64,000 bases of DNA from Armatimonadota bacterium (GCA_031459765.1 JAVKHY010000005.1:68577-132576), one strand, 5' to 3'. Positions 8,144-16,550 are shown, numbered from the stretch's first letter. A program made the numbers and translations. Notes: a model not told the origin generated them from the sequence alone.

Positions 8144-9256
8144 TCAGGCCGGGGCGAAAGACGCCCGGCGCGTGGTGACCTGCTCGATCCGGTCCAGGCG
8201 GACCTGGAACCCGAGGCCGGGAGCGCGGGGGACGGTGACCGTGCCGTCCGGGTTGATCGTCACCGGCGGATCGATGAGGTCCTCCTGGAAGTAGCGATCG
8301 CTGGCCGAGAGGTCGGCCGGAAGGGTGAAATTCGGGAGCGAGGCCAGGGCGATATTCGCCGCCCTGCCGATGCCCGTCTCCAGCAGACCTCCGCACCAGA
8401 CGGGGGCGCCGGCGCGCTGGCACAGGTCGTGGGTGGCCACGGCCGCGGTCAGGCCGCTCAGACGCGCCGCCTTGATGTTGATGATCCGGCAGGCGCCGAT
8501 CTCCAGGGCCTTGCGGGCGTCGTCCGGGCTGACGATGGACTCGTCCAGACACAAAGGGGTACGCAGCTGCGGTTGCAGCCGGGCGTGATCGACGAGATCA
8601 TCCTCCCCCAGCGGCTGCTCGATGAGCAGCAACTCGTAGTCGTCGAGATCGCGGAGCACGGCGGCCTGCTCCAGCGTATAGGCCGAGTTGGCGTCAACCT
8701 GGAGCCGGATCTGGCCAAAGCTCCGGCGGATGGCCTGCACGACGGCGACATCCCATCCCGGTTTGATCTTCACCTTGACCCGACGATAGCCGCGGGTGAG
8801 GAACTCCTCGACACGTTGAAGCAGCGTGCCCACCGTCGGTTCGATCCCCAGGCTGACGCCGACGTCGATCCGCTCCCGGGTGCCCCCCAGAGTCCGGGCC
8901 AGGCTGATCCCGCGGGACCGGGCGTAGAGGTCCCACAGCGCGGCCTCCACCCCGGCCTTGGCCATGTGGTGGCGGCGGAGGTGGCGGACCAGCGGGGGGA
9001 ACTCCGACGGGTGGGCGAAGTCGCGGCCCAGCACCAGGGGCAGGATGAAGGCCTCCAGCACATGCCAGGCCGTGCCGACGGTTTCCTCATTGTAGAGAGG
9101 CGCCCGCGCGGCCGGGGCCTCACCCCAGCCCTCCAGCCCGTCGGCAAAGAGCCGCACCAGCACGCACGTTTTCGTCTCCTCCCGCCCGAAGCTCGTCTCG
9201 AAGGGGAAGACCAGGGGGAGCTCCACGATCCGCAGTTCGGCACGTTCGATCTTCAC
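8144..9256 (-). CDS. menC: Enolase-superfamily o-succinylbenzoate synthase / N-acylamino acid racemase
   Basis: A 370-residue enolase-superfamily protein of the MLE subgroup. The acid-base pair is visible as the KxK motif in RRVKVKIKPGWD, and metal ligands as LQVDANSAYTLEQA, LLLIEQPL and LCLDESI; a second Lys lies in NIKAARLSGL. This is the OSBS/NSAR family, whose members make o-succinylbenzoate for menaquinone or racemise N-acyl amino acids. Its neighbour is a COG3375-type GNAT, joined by a GTGA start-stop overlap. That pairing is known from the N-succinyl-amino-acid D-to-L conversion pathway, so racemase activity is more likely than menaquinone synthesis. No other men genes are visible. Confidence 0.85.
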   Translation of the reverse strand: MKIERAELRIVELPLVFPFETSFGREETKTCVLVRLFADGLEGWGEAPAARAPLYNEETVGTAWHVLEAFILPLVLGRDFAHPSEFPPLVRHLRRHHMAKAGVEAALWDLYARSRGISLARTLGGTRERIDVGVSLGIEPTVGTLLQRVEEFLTRGYRRVKVKIKPGWDVAVVQAIRRSFGQIRLQVDANSAYTLEQAAVLRDLDDYELLLIEQPLGEDDLVDHARLQPQLRTPLCLDESIVSPDDARKALEIGACRIINIKAARLSGLTAAVATHDLCQRAGAPVWCGGLLETGIGRAANIALASLPNFTLPADLSASDRYFQEDLIDPPVTINPDGTVTVPRAPGLGFQVRLDRIEQVTTRRASFAPA

Positions 9257-10005
9257 CCGGCCACCTCCGCGCGTTTCTTCCGCAGGATGTACGCCCCCTG
9301 GACGAAGTCCACGGCCTCGTAGCCGGCGGCGAAGGCGCGTTGAAACGCCTCGCGGGTGCGCAGCCGCCACCGCCGGACGCCCTCGATGTCGGTCCGCCGG
9401 AGGGCGTCGAAGTCGGCGGGGATCTCGATCCGGAGGAGGGCGCCCTCCTCGTCGAGGACTTCGCCGGACGGCGGCCGCCCGCCGGCCAGCAGCCTCACGC
9501 GCTCGCTGCGCAGCCACCAGTCGACCTCCAGGCGGTCGCTGGGCAGGCCGCGGTTCAGGGCGTCCGGCATCTCCCCGTAGTAGTCCACGTAATACCGCGA
9601 CGCGCAGGCGCCGAGCCGGTGCAGGTTGAGGTGGGCGTTGGGCGCCTGGAGGGGGTCAAAGGTCCAGACCATCCGTTCCAACCCCCGGGCCAGGGCGGCC
9701 TCGCGCTGCGCCTGTTTGAGGCGGAAGCCGACACCCCGCCCCCGCCAGCTCCGGACCACGCCGGCCATGTGGGAGTAGAAGAGCGGTCGTCCCTCGCGCA
9801 GGCCGACGAAGCCGTAGCAGAATCCGATCAGTGCTCCTGTCGTGTCGAAGGCGCCCAGGACCAGACCGCCGGCGGAGACCGAGGCCAGCAGGTGGTGGGT
9901 GGGGACGACGTCGCGATCGGGCATGCCCCACACCTCCTGCTGTAGCGCTTCGACGGCGCGGAGGTCGGCCAGCGCGGTGAGCGGACGGATCACGATGTCA
10001 TCCAT
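9253..10005 (-). CDS. GNAT-family acyltransferase (COG3375 type)
   Basis: The 250-residue product begins MDDIVIRPLTALADLRAVEA. The acyl-CoA binding motif of GNAT enzymes appears as VVRSWRGRGVGFRLKQAQ; further typical stretches are FYSHMAGV and WTFDPLQAPNAHLNLHRLGA. COG3375 proteins often sit beside OSBS/NSAR enzymes and in the known pathway N-succinylate D-amino acids before racemisation. Here the stop overlaps the start of the enolase-superfamily gene by 4 nt, which suggests translational coupling. ATG 10005 is chosen over an upstream ATG because homology begins right there. An M20 deacylase-like gene at 28.9 kb could supply the last step; that link is inference. Confidence 0.82.
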   Translation of the reverse strand: MDDIVIRPLTALADLRAVEALQQEVWGMPDRDVVPTHHLLASVSAGGLVLGAFDTTGALIGFCYGFVGLREGRPLFYSHMAGVVRSWRGRGVGFRLKQAQREAALARGLERMVWTFDPLQAPNAHLNLHRLGACASRYYVDYYGEMPDALNRGLPSDRLEVDWWLRSERVRLLAGGRPPSGEVLDEEGALLRIEIPADFDALRRTDIEGVRRWRLRTREAFQRAFAAGYEAVDFVQGAYILRKKRAEVAG

Positions 10006-10200
10006 CGCCTCGCCCCCAGAGATTTTTCCACGGACCGGCAGGAGAATTCCACCTCGATGTCGCACACTTGCACAACGCACGTCTAACGTCCTGCGGCGTG
10101 TGGTAGGGTGCATCGGGAAGGAGCACCGGCGCACGGCGATCCGGTCGAGCTCCCCGGTGCGCGATTACGAGCGCGGAAGCGCGAAGGGGGGAACTTCGAA

Positions 10201-10239
10201 GTGGCAAAGAAGAAGGGTGCCAAGAAGAAGAAGCGGTAA
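10201..10239 (+). CDS. Candidate lysine-rich micro-ORF (12 residues)
   Basis: GTG 10201 opens a frame of 12 codons encoding VAKKKGAKKKKR (initiated as Met), ending at TAA. A GGGGGG-containing ribosome binding site lies about 9 nt upstream, and a strong intrinsic terminator begins 16 nt after the stop. It is thus a complete small cistron, divergent from the GNAT gene. The leader can form a GCACCGG/CCGGTGC stem at about 10123-10160. Eight of 12 residues are Lys or Arg, so a nucleic-acid- or ribosome-binding peptide is conceivable. It could equally be a leader peptide or a chance ORF in a small RNA. Confidence 0.4.
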   Translation: MAKKKGAKKKKR

Positions 10240-10254
10240 CCCACCGCTTCCCCG

Positions 10255-10296
10255 CGCGGCGATGGCCTGTTACGGCTGTCGCCGCGTTTCGTTTTT
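10255..10296 (+). terminator. Intrinsic terminator after the lysine-rich micro-ORF
   Basis: Arms CGCGGCGA (10255-10262) and TCGCCGCG (10279-10286) pair perfectly and are followed by TTTCGTTTTT. This is the clearest classical U-tract terminator in the window apart from the riboswitch. It acts on plus-strand transcripts and lies partly antisense to the 3' end of pncB. Confidence 0.7.
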
Positions 10297-11643
10297 CTGG
10301 AACATCTCCCGTTGCAGCGCCTCCAACTCTCCGCTCAGCGTCACCGGGGAGGGCGGGACGGTGTGGAGATGGGTGAAGGGCGCCGGCAGTCCGGCCAGAG
10401 CCTGCCGGCACCGTTCCCGCATCCGCCCCAGGGGCTCCGCGGCCGTGGCCCGCCCTGCGGCCATCACCCTCCGCAGGAGCGGTTCGGCGCCGGGCGGGCC
10501 GGATTCGTCGGCCAGGGCGATGACGTCCTGCGGCCCCTCCGCGGTCCGACGGCGCCACACCTGCTTGCGGCCCGGCAGCGTGGCCTTCCCCGCGGAGAGT
10601 TTGATCTTCGGTCCCTGGCGATCCTCGACCAGTTTGTAGACGCCGCCCATGGTGGGCGCGTCCTCGGAGGTGCCGAGGGCGGTGCCCACCCCGAAGGCGT
10701 TCACCGCCGCCTGCTGGGCCAGGATCTGCTCGATGCGGTACTCGTCCAGGTCGCCGGTCAGGATGATCTGGACGTCGGTCAGCCCGGCCTCGTCGAAGAT
10801 CGCCCGGACTGCCCGGCTCAGGGCGGCCAGATCGCCGCTGTCGATGCGCACCCCGCGCAGGCGCTGGCCCCGGCCGGCCATCTCCCGGGCGACGGTGACC
10901 GCGTTCCGCGCGCCCTGCAGCGTGTCGTAGGTGTCGATGAGCAGGATGGCGTTCTGGGGGAAGTCCCGGGCAAAGGCGCGAAACGCCGACAGTTCGTCCG
11001 GGAAGGACATCACGTAGGAGTGGGCCATCGTCCCGTAGACGGGAATCCCGTACTCCATCCCGGCCAGGACGTTGCTGGTCCCCACGCACCCGGCGATGTA
11101 GGCGGCCCGCGCGGCCTTCAGCGCGGCGTCGGCGGCGTGATCCCGGCGGGGGGAGAAGTCGATGACGCCGCGCCCCTGCGCCGCCAGCACCACCCGGGCC
11201 GCCTTGCTGGCCACCATGACCTGGTAGTTGATGGTGTTCAGGAGGAAGGTCTCCACCAGTTGCGCCTCGATCCGGGGGGCGATGATCTCCAGGACGGGCT
11301 CCGGCGGGAAGAAGAGCTCTCCTTCGGGGATGGCCCAGACCTCGCCGGTGAAGCGGAACCGGCGCAGGAAGTCCAGGAAGGCGTCGCTGAACAGGCGCAA
11401 CCCCCGCAGATAGGCGATCTGGTCCTCGCCCACCCGGAGGTGCTGGAGGTAGTAGAGCGCCGACTCCAGCCCGGCACTCACCAGGAAGGAGCGCCGCGGC
11501 GGCAGCGAGCGGATAAACAGGTCGAAGACGGCGACCTCGTTCATGCCCTGGCGCAGGTAGCTGTCGGCCATCACCAGCTCGTAGAGGTCGGTGAGCAGTC
11601 CCATGTTCTGGGGGGAGACGAAGCCGAAGGACGGGTAGCTCAT
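10270..11643 (-). CDS. pncB: Nicotinate phosphoribosyltransferase
   Basis: Preiss-Handler salvage: nicotinate plus PRPP to nicotinate mononucleotide for NAD. The 457-residue protein has the family start GLLTDLYELVMADSYLRQG, the loop FSPRRDHAADAALKAARAAY with the conserved His, and the phosphate-binding GVRIDSGDLAALS. A later LTGDLDEYRIEQI and FGVGTALGTS complete the PRTase barrel. The ~110-residue C-terminal extension carries VYKLVEDRQGPKIKLSAGK, seen in long NAPRTases. The start codon is 1 nt after the corA stop, so it is the last gene of a three-gene minus-strand operon (AdoHcyase-like, corA, pncB). Its 3' end overlaps the opposing terminator. Confidence 0.93.
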   Translation of the reverse strand: MSYPSFGFVSPQNMGLLTDLYELVMADSYLRQGMNEVAVFDLFIRSLPPRRSFLVSAGLESALYYLQHLRVGEDQIAYLRGLRLFSDAFLDFLRRFRFTGEVWAIPEGELFFPPEPVLEIIAPRIEAQLVETFLLNTINYQVMVASKAARVVLAAQGRGVIDFSPRRDHAADAALKAARAAYIAGCVGTSNVLAGMEYGIPVYGTMAHSYVMSFPDELSAFRAFARDFPQNAILLIDTYDTLQGARNAVTVAREMAGRGQRLRGVRIDSGDLAALSRAVRAIFDEAGLTDVQIILTGDLDEYRIEQILAQQAAVNAFGVGTALGTSEDAPTMGGVYKLVEDRQGPKIKLSAGKATLPGRKQVWRRRTAEGPQDVIALADESGPPGAEPLLRRVMAAGRATAAEPLGRMRERCRQALAGLPAPFTHLHTVPPSPVTLSGELEALQREMFQKNETRRQP

Positions 11644-11644
11644 C

Positions 11645-12607
11645 TCACAGCCACCGCAGCCGTCTGAAGGCCGCCACCATGCCCGCGGCCACCGCCACCA
11701 TGAACAGCAACACGGCCGCGGCGCCCCACGGCGCGCCGAAGGCCGGGACGGTGCGCTCGAAGTTCATGCCGTAAAACCCCGTAATCACGGCCAGGGCCCC
11801 GGACAGCGCCGTAATCACCGTGAGCACCTTGACGATTTCGTTGAGCCTGTTGCTGATCACGGACATGTAGATCTCCACCGCCCCGGTGAGGAGATCGCGG
11901 TGGGTGTCGATCATGTCCGTGATCCGCAGCAGGTGGTCGTAGACATCCCGGTAGTAGACCAGCGTCTCCGGCCGCACCAGGGCCAGGTCGCGCCGCATCA
12001 GGCTGCTGAAGATGTCCCGGAGCGGCGAGGAGACCCGGCGCATGTGCAGCAGCGACCGCTTCAGGGTCAGGAGGTGGTCGAGGGCCTGCGGCGTGGGCCG
12101 CCTGAAGAGCTGGTCCTCGGCCCGGTCCAGGGCCTGGTCGATGCGGTCGATCACGGGAAAGTAGGTATCCACCGCCGTGTCCACGATCGTGTAGAGGATG
12201 TAGTCGGTGTGGGTGCGCAGGGCGGGGGCGGCCTTGGCCAGCCGCAGGCGGGCCTCGTCGATGACCGGGCTGGGCTGGGGATGCACCGTGACCACATAGC
12301 GGGGAGAGAAGAACAGGTCGATCTCCTGCAGGCTGACGGTCTGGCGCTGCCCCGCAGGACGCAGGGCGTGCAGGGTCATGAAGCAATACCCGGCGTATTC
12401 TTCGAGTTTGGGACGCTGGGCCTGCTTCTGCGTGTCTTCGATGGCCAGGGGGTGGAAGTGGAAGACCTCGCGCATCATCCGGAGGTCGTCCTCGCCCGGC
12501 CCCGTGATGTCCACCCAGAGCAGGCCGTCGGGGCGGGCCAGCAGGTCGCCGACGGGCTGCGGCGGGTCTTCCACCACCTGCTCGCCGGCGCAGTAGACGA
12601 TCTTCAT
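11645..12607 (-). CDS. corA: CorA-family magnesium/cobalt transporter
   Basis: A 320-residue inner-membrane divalent cation channel. The large N-terminal cytoplasmic part includes FHFHPLAIEDTQKQAQRPKL, typical of CorA. The C-terminus has two transmembrane helices with the diagnostic GMN signature (GFYGMNFE) at the end of the first. The periplasmic loop after it is acidic-poor and short. Its ATG overlaps the stop of the upstream AdoHcyase-like gene (ATGA), and pncB follows 1 nt later. Mg or Co uptake would suit the PRPP- and NAD-related salvage gene downstream and the B12 needs elsewhere, but that link is only contextual. Confidence 0.93.
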   Translation of the reverse strand: MKIVYCAGEQVVEDPPQPVGDLLARPDGLLWVDITGPGEDDLRMMREVFHFHPLAIEDTQKQAQRPKLEEYAGYCFMTLHALRPAGQRQTVSLQEIDLFFSPRYVVTVHPQPSPVIDEARLRLAKAAPALRTHTDYILYTIVDTAVDTYFPVIDRIDQALDRAEDQLFRRPTPQALDHLLTLKRSLLHMRRVSSPLRDIFSSLMRRDLALVRPETLVYYRDVYDHLLRITDMIDTHRDLLTGAVEIYMSVISNRLNEIVKVLTVITALSGALAVITGFYGMNFERTVPAFGAPWGAAAVLLFMVAVAAGMVAAFRRLRWL

Positions 12608-13794
12608 CCGCCCACCCCCGGCGCGACCGCGGCAAGGGCGGCCACCTGCTCCTCCACCTCCGCGGGCATGAGGTGCAACCCGGGCGGGAACGCGTCGTGG
12701 CGGCGGACGATGAAGGCGATGCCGGCGAGCATCAGCGCCGTGGTCAGGTCGAAGGCATCGTAGGGATCGCCGAATCCCGCCGCCAGGTTCAGCATCGCCC
12801 CGCCGGCCAGGAGGTAGAGGCGGCGACCGTCCAGGAGGAACTCCTCGAGGCCCGGCCGCACTGGTGTTCGCCCGCCGCCGGGCGCGGCCGCGGCCCGGCG
12901 CAGCGCGGCGACATCGATCTCTCCGTTCGAATGTCCGGCGTTGGCCAGGATGCAGCCGTCGCGCAGCACCGCGACCTCCCCGGGGCCGATCACACCGTCC
13001 CGGCCGGTCGCCGTGATCACGACATCGGCCGCGCGCAGGGCGTCGGGCAGCGCGGCGACGCGGGCGCCCTGGTAACGCGCCTGCATCTGGCGGACGGGAT
13101 CGAGATCGGTGACCGTCACGTGCGCGCCGAGCAGCCGGGCGTACTCCGCGATGCCCTGACCCACCAGGCCATAGCCTATCACCGCGACGCGGCGGTCGAA
13201 CAGCGTCAGGCGGGTGACCTCGATGAAGGTGTGCCAGACCATCAGACCGACCAGGTAACGGTTGTGCAGGCCCCGCTTGAGCGTCAACCCGTCCCAGTTG
13301 AACACCGGCACCGGCAGGCGGAGCCGGCGGAGGAGGGCGATCCCCGTGCCGGTGGCCTCCATCGAGGCCCGCAGGGGCGGGATGCGCTCCGGGAACTGGT
13401 CCACCAGAAGCGCGGTCAGTTCTCCGCCCATCTCGCTGATGAACTCCGCCCCGGCGCCGGCCGCCCAGCGCAGCGCCTCCTGCCGTTCCGGCTCCGTCAT
13501 CCCCGCCCAGGCGTAGACCTCCGCTCCGGCCGCGCTCATGAAGGCGGCGACGTCGTCCCGCGTGGTGGCAGGGTTGCAGCCCACGACGAACAGGCGGGCG
13601 CCCGCCCGGAGGAGCGCCTCCACCACGGGGACCATCTTCACGTCCAGATGGATGTTGAGGGCGATGGTGCGGCCGCGGAGGAGGTGCGGGTCCAGCCGCT
13701 CCGCCACCGCCTCGGTCAGGGGGATGTGCCGCCGCAGCCAGAGGAGCTCCGCTGCGGCATCGGCGGCACGCGAGGCATCCCTGAGTCGCGACAT
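12604..13794 (-). CDS. Divergent S-adenosylhomocysteine hydrolase-like protein
   Basis: A 396-residue protein with the AdoHcyase fold. An N-terminal half with NPATTRDDVAAF is followed by the NAD-binding GYGLVGQGIAEYARLLGA and then NAGHSNGEID, and it ends near HLMPAEVEEQVAAL. It differs at residues that are catalytic in true AdoHcyases. The DDGGDLT motif is EMGGELT, the KSKFDN motif reads KRGLHN (Lys and Asn kept, Asp changed to His), and the GHPSFVM His is Asp (GDPYDAF). The C-terminal Lys/Tyr tail is lacking. An altered substrate is likely, and true AdoHcyase activity is doubtful. ATG 13794 is chosen; an upstream GTG at 13902 would add 36 unconserved residues. Confidence 0.75.
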   Translation of the reverse strand: MSRLRDASRAADAAAELLWLRRHIPLTEAVAERLDPHLLRGRTIALNIHLDVKMVPVVEALLRAGARLFVVGCNPATTRDDVAAFMSAAGAEVYAWAGMTEPERQEALRWAAGAGAEFISEMGGELTALLVDQFPERIPPLRASMEATGTGIALLRRLRLPVPVFNWDGLTLKRGLHNRYLVGLMVWHTFIEVTRLTLFDRRVAVIGYGLVGQGIAEYARLLGAHVTVTDLDPVRQMQARYQGARVAALPDALRAADVVITATGRDGVIGPGEVAVLRDGCILANAGHSNGEIDVAALRRAAAAPGGGRTPVRPGLEEFLLDGRRLYLLAGGAMLNLAAGFGDPYDAFDLTTALMLAGIAFIVRRHDAFPPGLHLMPAEVEEQVAALAAVAPGVGG

Positions 13795-13919
13795 GGGAAT
13801 GAACGACGGGTATCGGCAAGTTTGTTCGAGCGAAGGCGTCGTGCTCCTGCCGTGGTCCCGGGCCGGGGCGCGGCGGTGCCGCGGGCGGCAGCAGGAGATC
13901 ACCCCGAGGAGGTGGCGTC

Positions 13920-14393
13920 GTGCCCGTCGAGGTCGGTCAAAAGGTCCCCGATGTGCCCCTGGTCAATGCCGAGCGCAGGATCGTGAAGCTCTCCGAGTTC
14001 TTGGGCCGACCCACCGTGCTGGCCTTCTTTCCCGGCGCCTTCACGGGCGTGTGCACGAAGGAAGCGTGCACCTTCCGCGACTCGATGGCGCGCTTTGCCG
14101 GGGTCGGCGGGCAGGTGATCGGGATCAGCGTGGACAGCCCCTTCGCTCAGAAGGCGTTCGCCGACGCCCACAACCTGAACTTCACCTTCCTGAGCGACTT
14201 CAACCGCCACGCGGTGAAGACGTTCGGGATCGAGGATCCCAACTTCGCCGGCGGCGCCCTGCCCGGCGTGGCCAAGCGGTCGGTCTTCGTCCTCGACCGC
14301 GAGGGCACGGTGCGCTACCGCTGGGTCTCCGACAACCCCGGAGTGGAGCCCAACTACGACGAGGTGGCGGAGGCGGTCAAGGCGATGTCTTGA
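13920..14393 (+). CDS. PrxQ/AhpE-type peroxiredoxin
   Basis: A 157-residue thiol peroxidase. The active-site motif P-x3-T-x2-C is PGAFTGVC with the peroxidatic Cys at residue 45, and a second Cys at 50 gives the C-x4-C spacing of PrxQ-type atypical 2-Cys enzymes. The C-terminal half (RSVFVLDREGTVRYRWVS) is typical of AhpC/TSA proteins. GTG 13920 has a consensus AGGAGG 8 nt upstream. It is transcribed divergently from the AdoHcyase-like operon, with ~125 nt of shared upstream region in which I see no clear promoter. It probably reduces H2O2 or alkyl peroxides in the cytoplasm. Confidence 0.9.
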   Translation: MPVEVGQKVPDVPLVNAERRIVKLSEFLGRPTVLAFFPGAFTGVCTKEACTFRDSMARFAGVGGQVIGISVDSPFAQKAFADAHNLNFTFLSDFNRHAVKTFGIEDPNFAGGALPGVAKRSVFVLDREGTVRYRWVSDNPGVEPNYDEVAEAVKAMS

Positions 14394-14542
14394 GCGCGCC
14401 GACGGTCGGGCTGCAGACTGGCCGGTGACTCCACTGGGTGGTGGACACTGGGTCCGGACCCAGTTCCGTTCGGGAACCCGGGTGCGTCAGACCACCTCGC
14501 CCTCCGGGACGCGTTCCCCACGGGAATGGCGTGAATCGGCCT
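14394..14542. other. Convergent intergenic region with palindromes
   Basis: Between the converging prx and dinB genes lie a perfect loopless palindrome CTGGGTCCGGACCCAG (14448-14463) and the inverted stretch TTCCGTTCGGGAA. They probably act as bidirectional transcription barriers. There is no U-tract and no coding potential that I trust. Confidence 0.35.
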
Positions 14543-15691
14543 TCACCAATCGGCGGAACCCGGTTCCTCGCCGTCCACCCGCTCGCCGTCGCTCGCAGCG
14601 CCGCCGGCGTCTCCCGCTCCGCCACCATCCTCATGCGCCTCACGCCGGTGCGCCTCACGCCGGACCAGGCCCGAGACCCGCACGCCCACGAGGCGGACCG
14701 GCCGGTCAAGGGTAAACCGGTCCAGCAGGGTCAGGGCGGCCTCGCGGATCTGCCGGGCGTTCCCGATCTCTTCCTCCAGGGTGCGCGCGCGGGTGTGGGT
14801 CTTGAAGTCGTGGTAGCGGATCTTCACCGTGACGGTCCGGCCCCGGTAGCCGTCGCGGCGCAGGTCGTCCGCCACCTCCTCGGCCAGGGCGGCGATCGTC
14901 CGGACGATCACCTCCCGTTTCCGGGTGTCCACCTGGTAGGTGGTCTCCCGGCTCATCGACTTCGGTTCCCACTCCGTGACGATCGGGCTGTCGTCCTCCC
15001 CGCGGCAGACGTGATACAGGTACGCGCCGTGGTGTGGCCCCAGCAGCGCCTGGAGCCGCTCCAGCGGCACGGCGCACAACTCCCCGACCGTCCGGACGCC
15101 GAAGGCCTCCTGCAACCGCGCCGCGGTCTTGGGCCCGACGCCCCACAGCACCCGGACCGGCAGGTCCCGCAGCGTCTCCGCCGCGCGGTCGGCGGGAATC
15201 CGGGTCACCGCGTCGGGCTTGCGCAGCCCCGAGGCGATCTTTGCCAGCAGCTTGTTGGGTCCGATGCCGACGGAGATGGTGAGGCCGGTTTCCTCCCGGA
15301 TGCGGCGGCGGATCGTCTCGGCGAGGTCGAGGGGGTCCTCCGGGCGGGCCGAGACGTCCAGGAAGGCCTCGTCCACGGAGACCTGCTCCACGAGGGGCGT
15401 GTACTCGCGCAGGATGGCCATGATCCGCCGGGAGTACTCTCCGTAGGTCCGGAAGTCGACCGGCAGGAAGACCGCCTCCGGGCACAGGCGGTAGGCCGTC
15501 CGCAGCGGCATCGCGGAGTGGATCCCGTAGGCCCGCGCCTCGTAGGACGCGGTGCTCACCACTCCCCGCCGATGCGGATTCCCGTCGCCGCCCACGACCA
15601 CCGGCCTGCCCCGCAACTCAGGCCGCCGCAGCTGCTCCACCGCGGCGAAGAAGGCGTCCACATCGACGTGCAGGATGGTCCGGCCGGTCAT
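14543..15691 (-). CDS. dinB: DNA polymerase IV (Y-family translesion polymerase)
   Basis: A 382-residue Y-family polymerase for lesion bypass. It begins MTGRTILHVDVDAFFAAVEQ with the first metal-binding Asp residues, and the catalytic SVDEAFLDVS follows. The substrate-loop VVVGGDGNPHRRGVVSTASY, a helix-hairpin-helix (LWGVGPKTAARLQEAFGV) and a little-finger domain (TVTVKIRYHDFKTHTRART) complete the fold. The tail of about 30 residues is polar, with repeated HRREAHEDG-like sequence, and lacks a clear beta-clamp motif. ATG 15691 sits 8 nt after the stop of the upstream AlkZ-like gene, so the two probably form a DNA-damage operon. Confidence 0.94.
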   Translation of the reverse strand: MTGRTILHVDVDAFFAAVEQLRRPELRGRPVVVGGDGNPHRRGVVSTASYEARAYGIHSAMPLRTAYRLCPEAVFLPVDFRTYGEYSRRIMAILREYTPLVEQVSVDEAFLDVSARPEDPLDLAETIRRRIREETGLTISVGIGPNKLLAKIASGLRKPDAVTRIPADRAAETLRDLPVRVLWGVGPKTAARLQEAFGVRTVGELCAVPLERLQALLGPHHGAYLYHVCRGEDDSPIVTEWEPKSMSRETTYQVDTRKREVIVRTIAALAEEVADDLRRDGYRGRTVTVKIRYHDFKTHTRARTLEEEIGNARQIREAALTLLDRFTLDRPVRLVGVRVSGLVRREAHRREAHEDGGGAGDAGGAASDGERVDGEEPGSADW

Positions 15692-15698
15692 GGGGCCC

Positions 15699-16550
15699 TC
15701 ATCGGGGGCGCTTTCCCCCCTGCGTCGCCAGCAGCTGCGGGTGGACGAACACCGTCTCGCCGGCGATCTCGGCCTCAACGACCCGCCCGGCCAGCGCGCG
15801 ACGCGCGGCGGCGAACAACGCCGGCGGCCACCGGAAGAGGCCGGCGGCGGTGTCCACCGAGACGGCGCCCAGGGTCTGCACATAGCGTTCCAGCAGCACC
15901 GTGGCCGCCTCCAGCGTGGTGATGCCCGCTGCGGCCCGGACGACCTCGGGCAGCCAGCGGTCAAAGGTGTCCCAGATGTAAGCGTAGCTGCCCCGCTCCT
16001 CCTCCGCCACCTTGGCGATCAGGCAGCGCTCCTGCAGGTCGTGCAGGGCGCGGTGAAAGGCGCCGGAGCGGTCGCCGCCGGGGACGAACTGCCGGCGCAG
16101 GGTCCAGGTGGAGCACCGGCCGTGATCGCGGAGATACTCGTAGATCTCCTTGCCCAGGCGCGGCAGCCGCCCTTCCCGGTAGGCCTGCAGGTAGTCGTCG
16201 GGTTCACCGACGTTGCCGGTCAGGACAAAGAAACAGGGGAGGTAGATCGGGGAGACGAAGGTCGGCTTGCGGGCCAGCAGCCGCCCGTAGAACAGCTTGC
16301 GCTGCCGGACCAGTTCGTCCTTCCACCGCCAGGCCCACGTCCACATCCGATCGACGCTCCGGGTGTCCAGGACATCGAAGAGCCCCGGGAGATCCCCCGG
16401 ACCCGCGGTGAACGCGTAACAGAACCCCAGGGCGCGGACGAAGCGCAGCGCCCCGCCTTTGGTCCGAACCCGGTACGACTCCAGGAGCGCGCGACGGTAG
16501 CGTGCCACCTGAGCCCAGCGCAGACCGGCCACCCCCCACTCTTCTTCCAC
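15699..16550 (-). CDS. Winged-helix DNA glycosylase-like protein (AlkZ/YcaQ, HTH_42 family)
   Basis: A 283-residue protein resembling the HTH_42 family, which includes interstrand-crosslink glycosylases AlkZ and YcaQ. Supporting stretches are LRWAQVARYRRALLESYRV at the N-terminus, RALGFCYAFTAGPGDL, and a central winged-helix part around KEIYEYLRDHGRCSTWTLRR. The catalytic QxD/QxQ motif of AlkZ enzymes is not evident, so a divergent or non-catalytic relative is possible. GTG 16550 has GGAGGAGG about 11 nt upstream; the frame is open further upstream. It directly precedes dinB (7-nt gap), which supports a repair role. It is divergent from the M16 peptidase gene. Confidence 0.6.
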   Translation of the reverse strand: MEEEWGVAGLRWAQVARYRRALLESYRVRTKGGALRFVRALGFCYAFTAGPGDLPGLFDVLDTRSVDRMWTWAWRWKDELVRQRKLFYGRLLARKPTFVSPIYLPCFFVLTGNVGEPDDYLQAYREGRLPRLGKEIYEYLRDHGRCSTWTLRRQFVPGGDRSGAFHRALHDLQERCLIAKVAEEERGSYAYIWDTFDRWLPEVVRAAAGITTLEAATVLLERYVQTLGAVSVDTAAGLFRWPPALFAAARRALAGRVVEAEIAGETVFVHPQLLATQGGKRPR

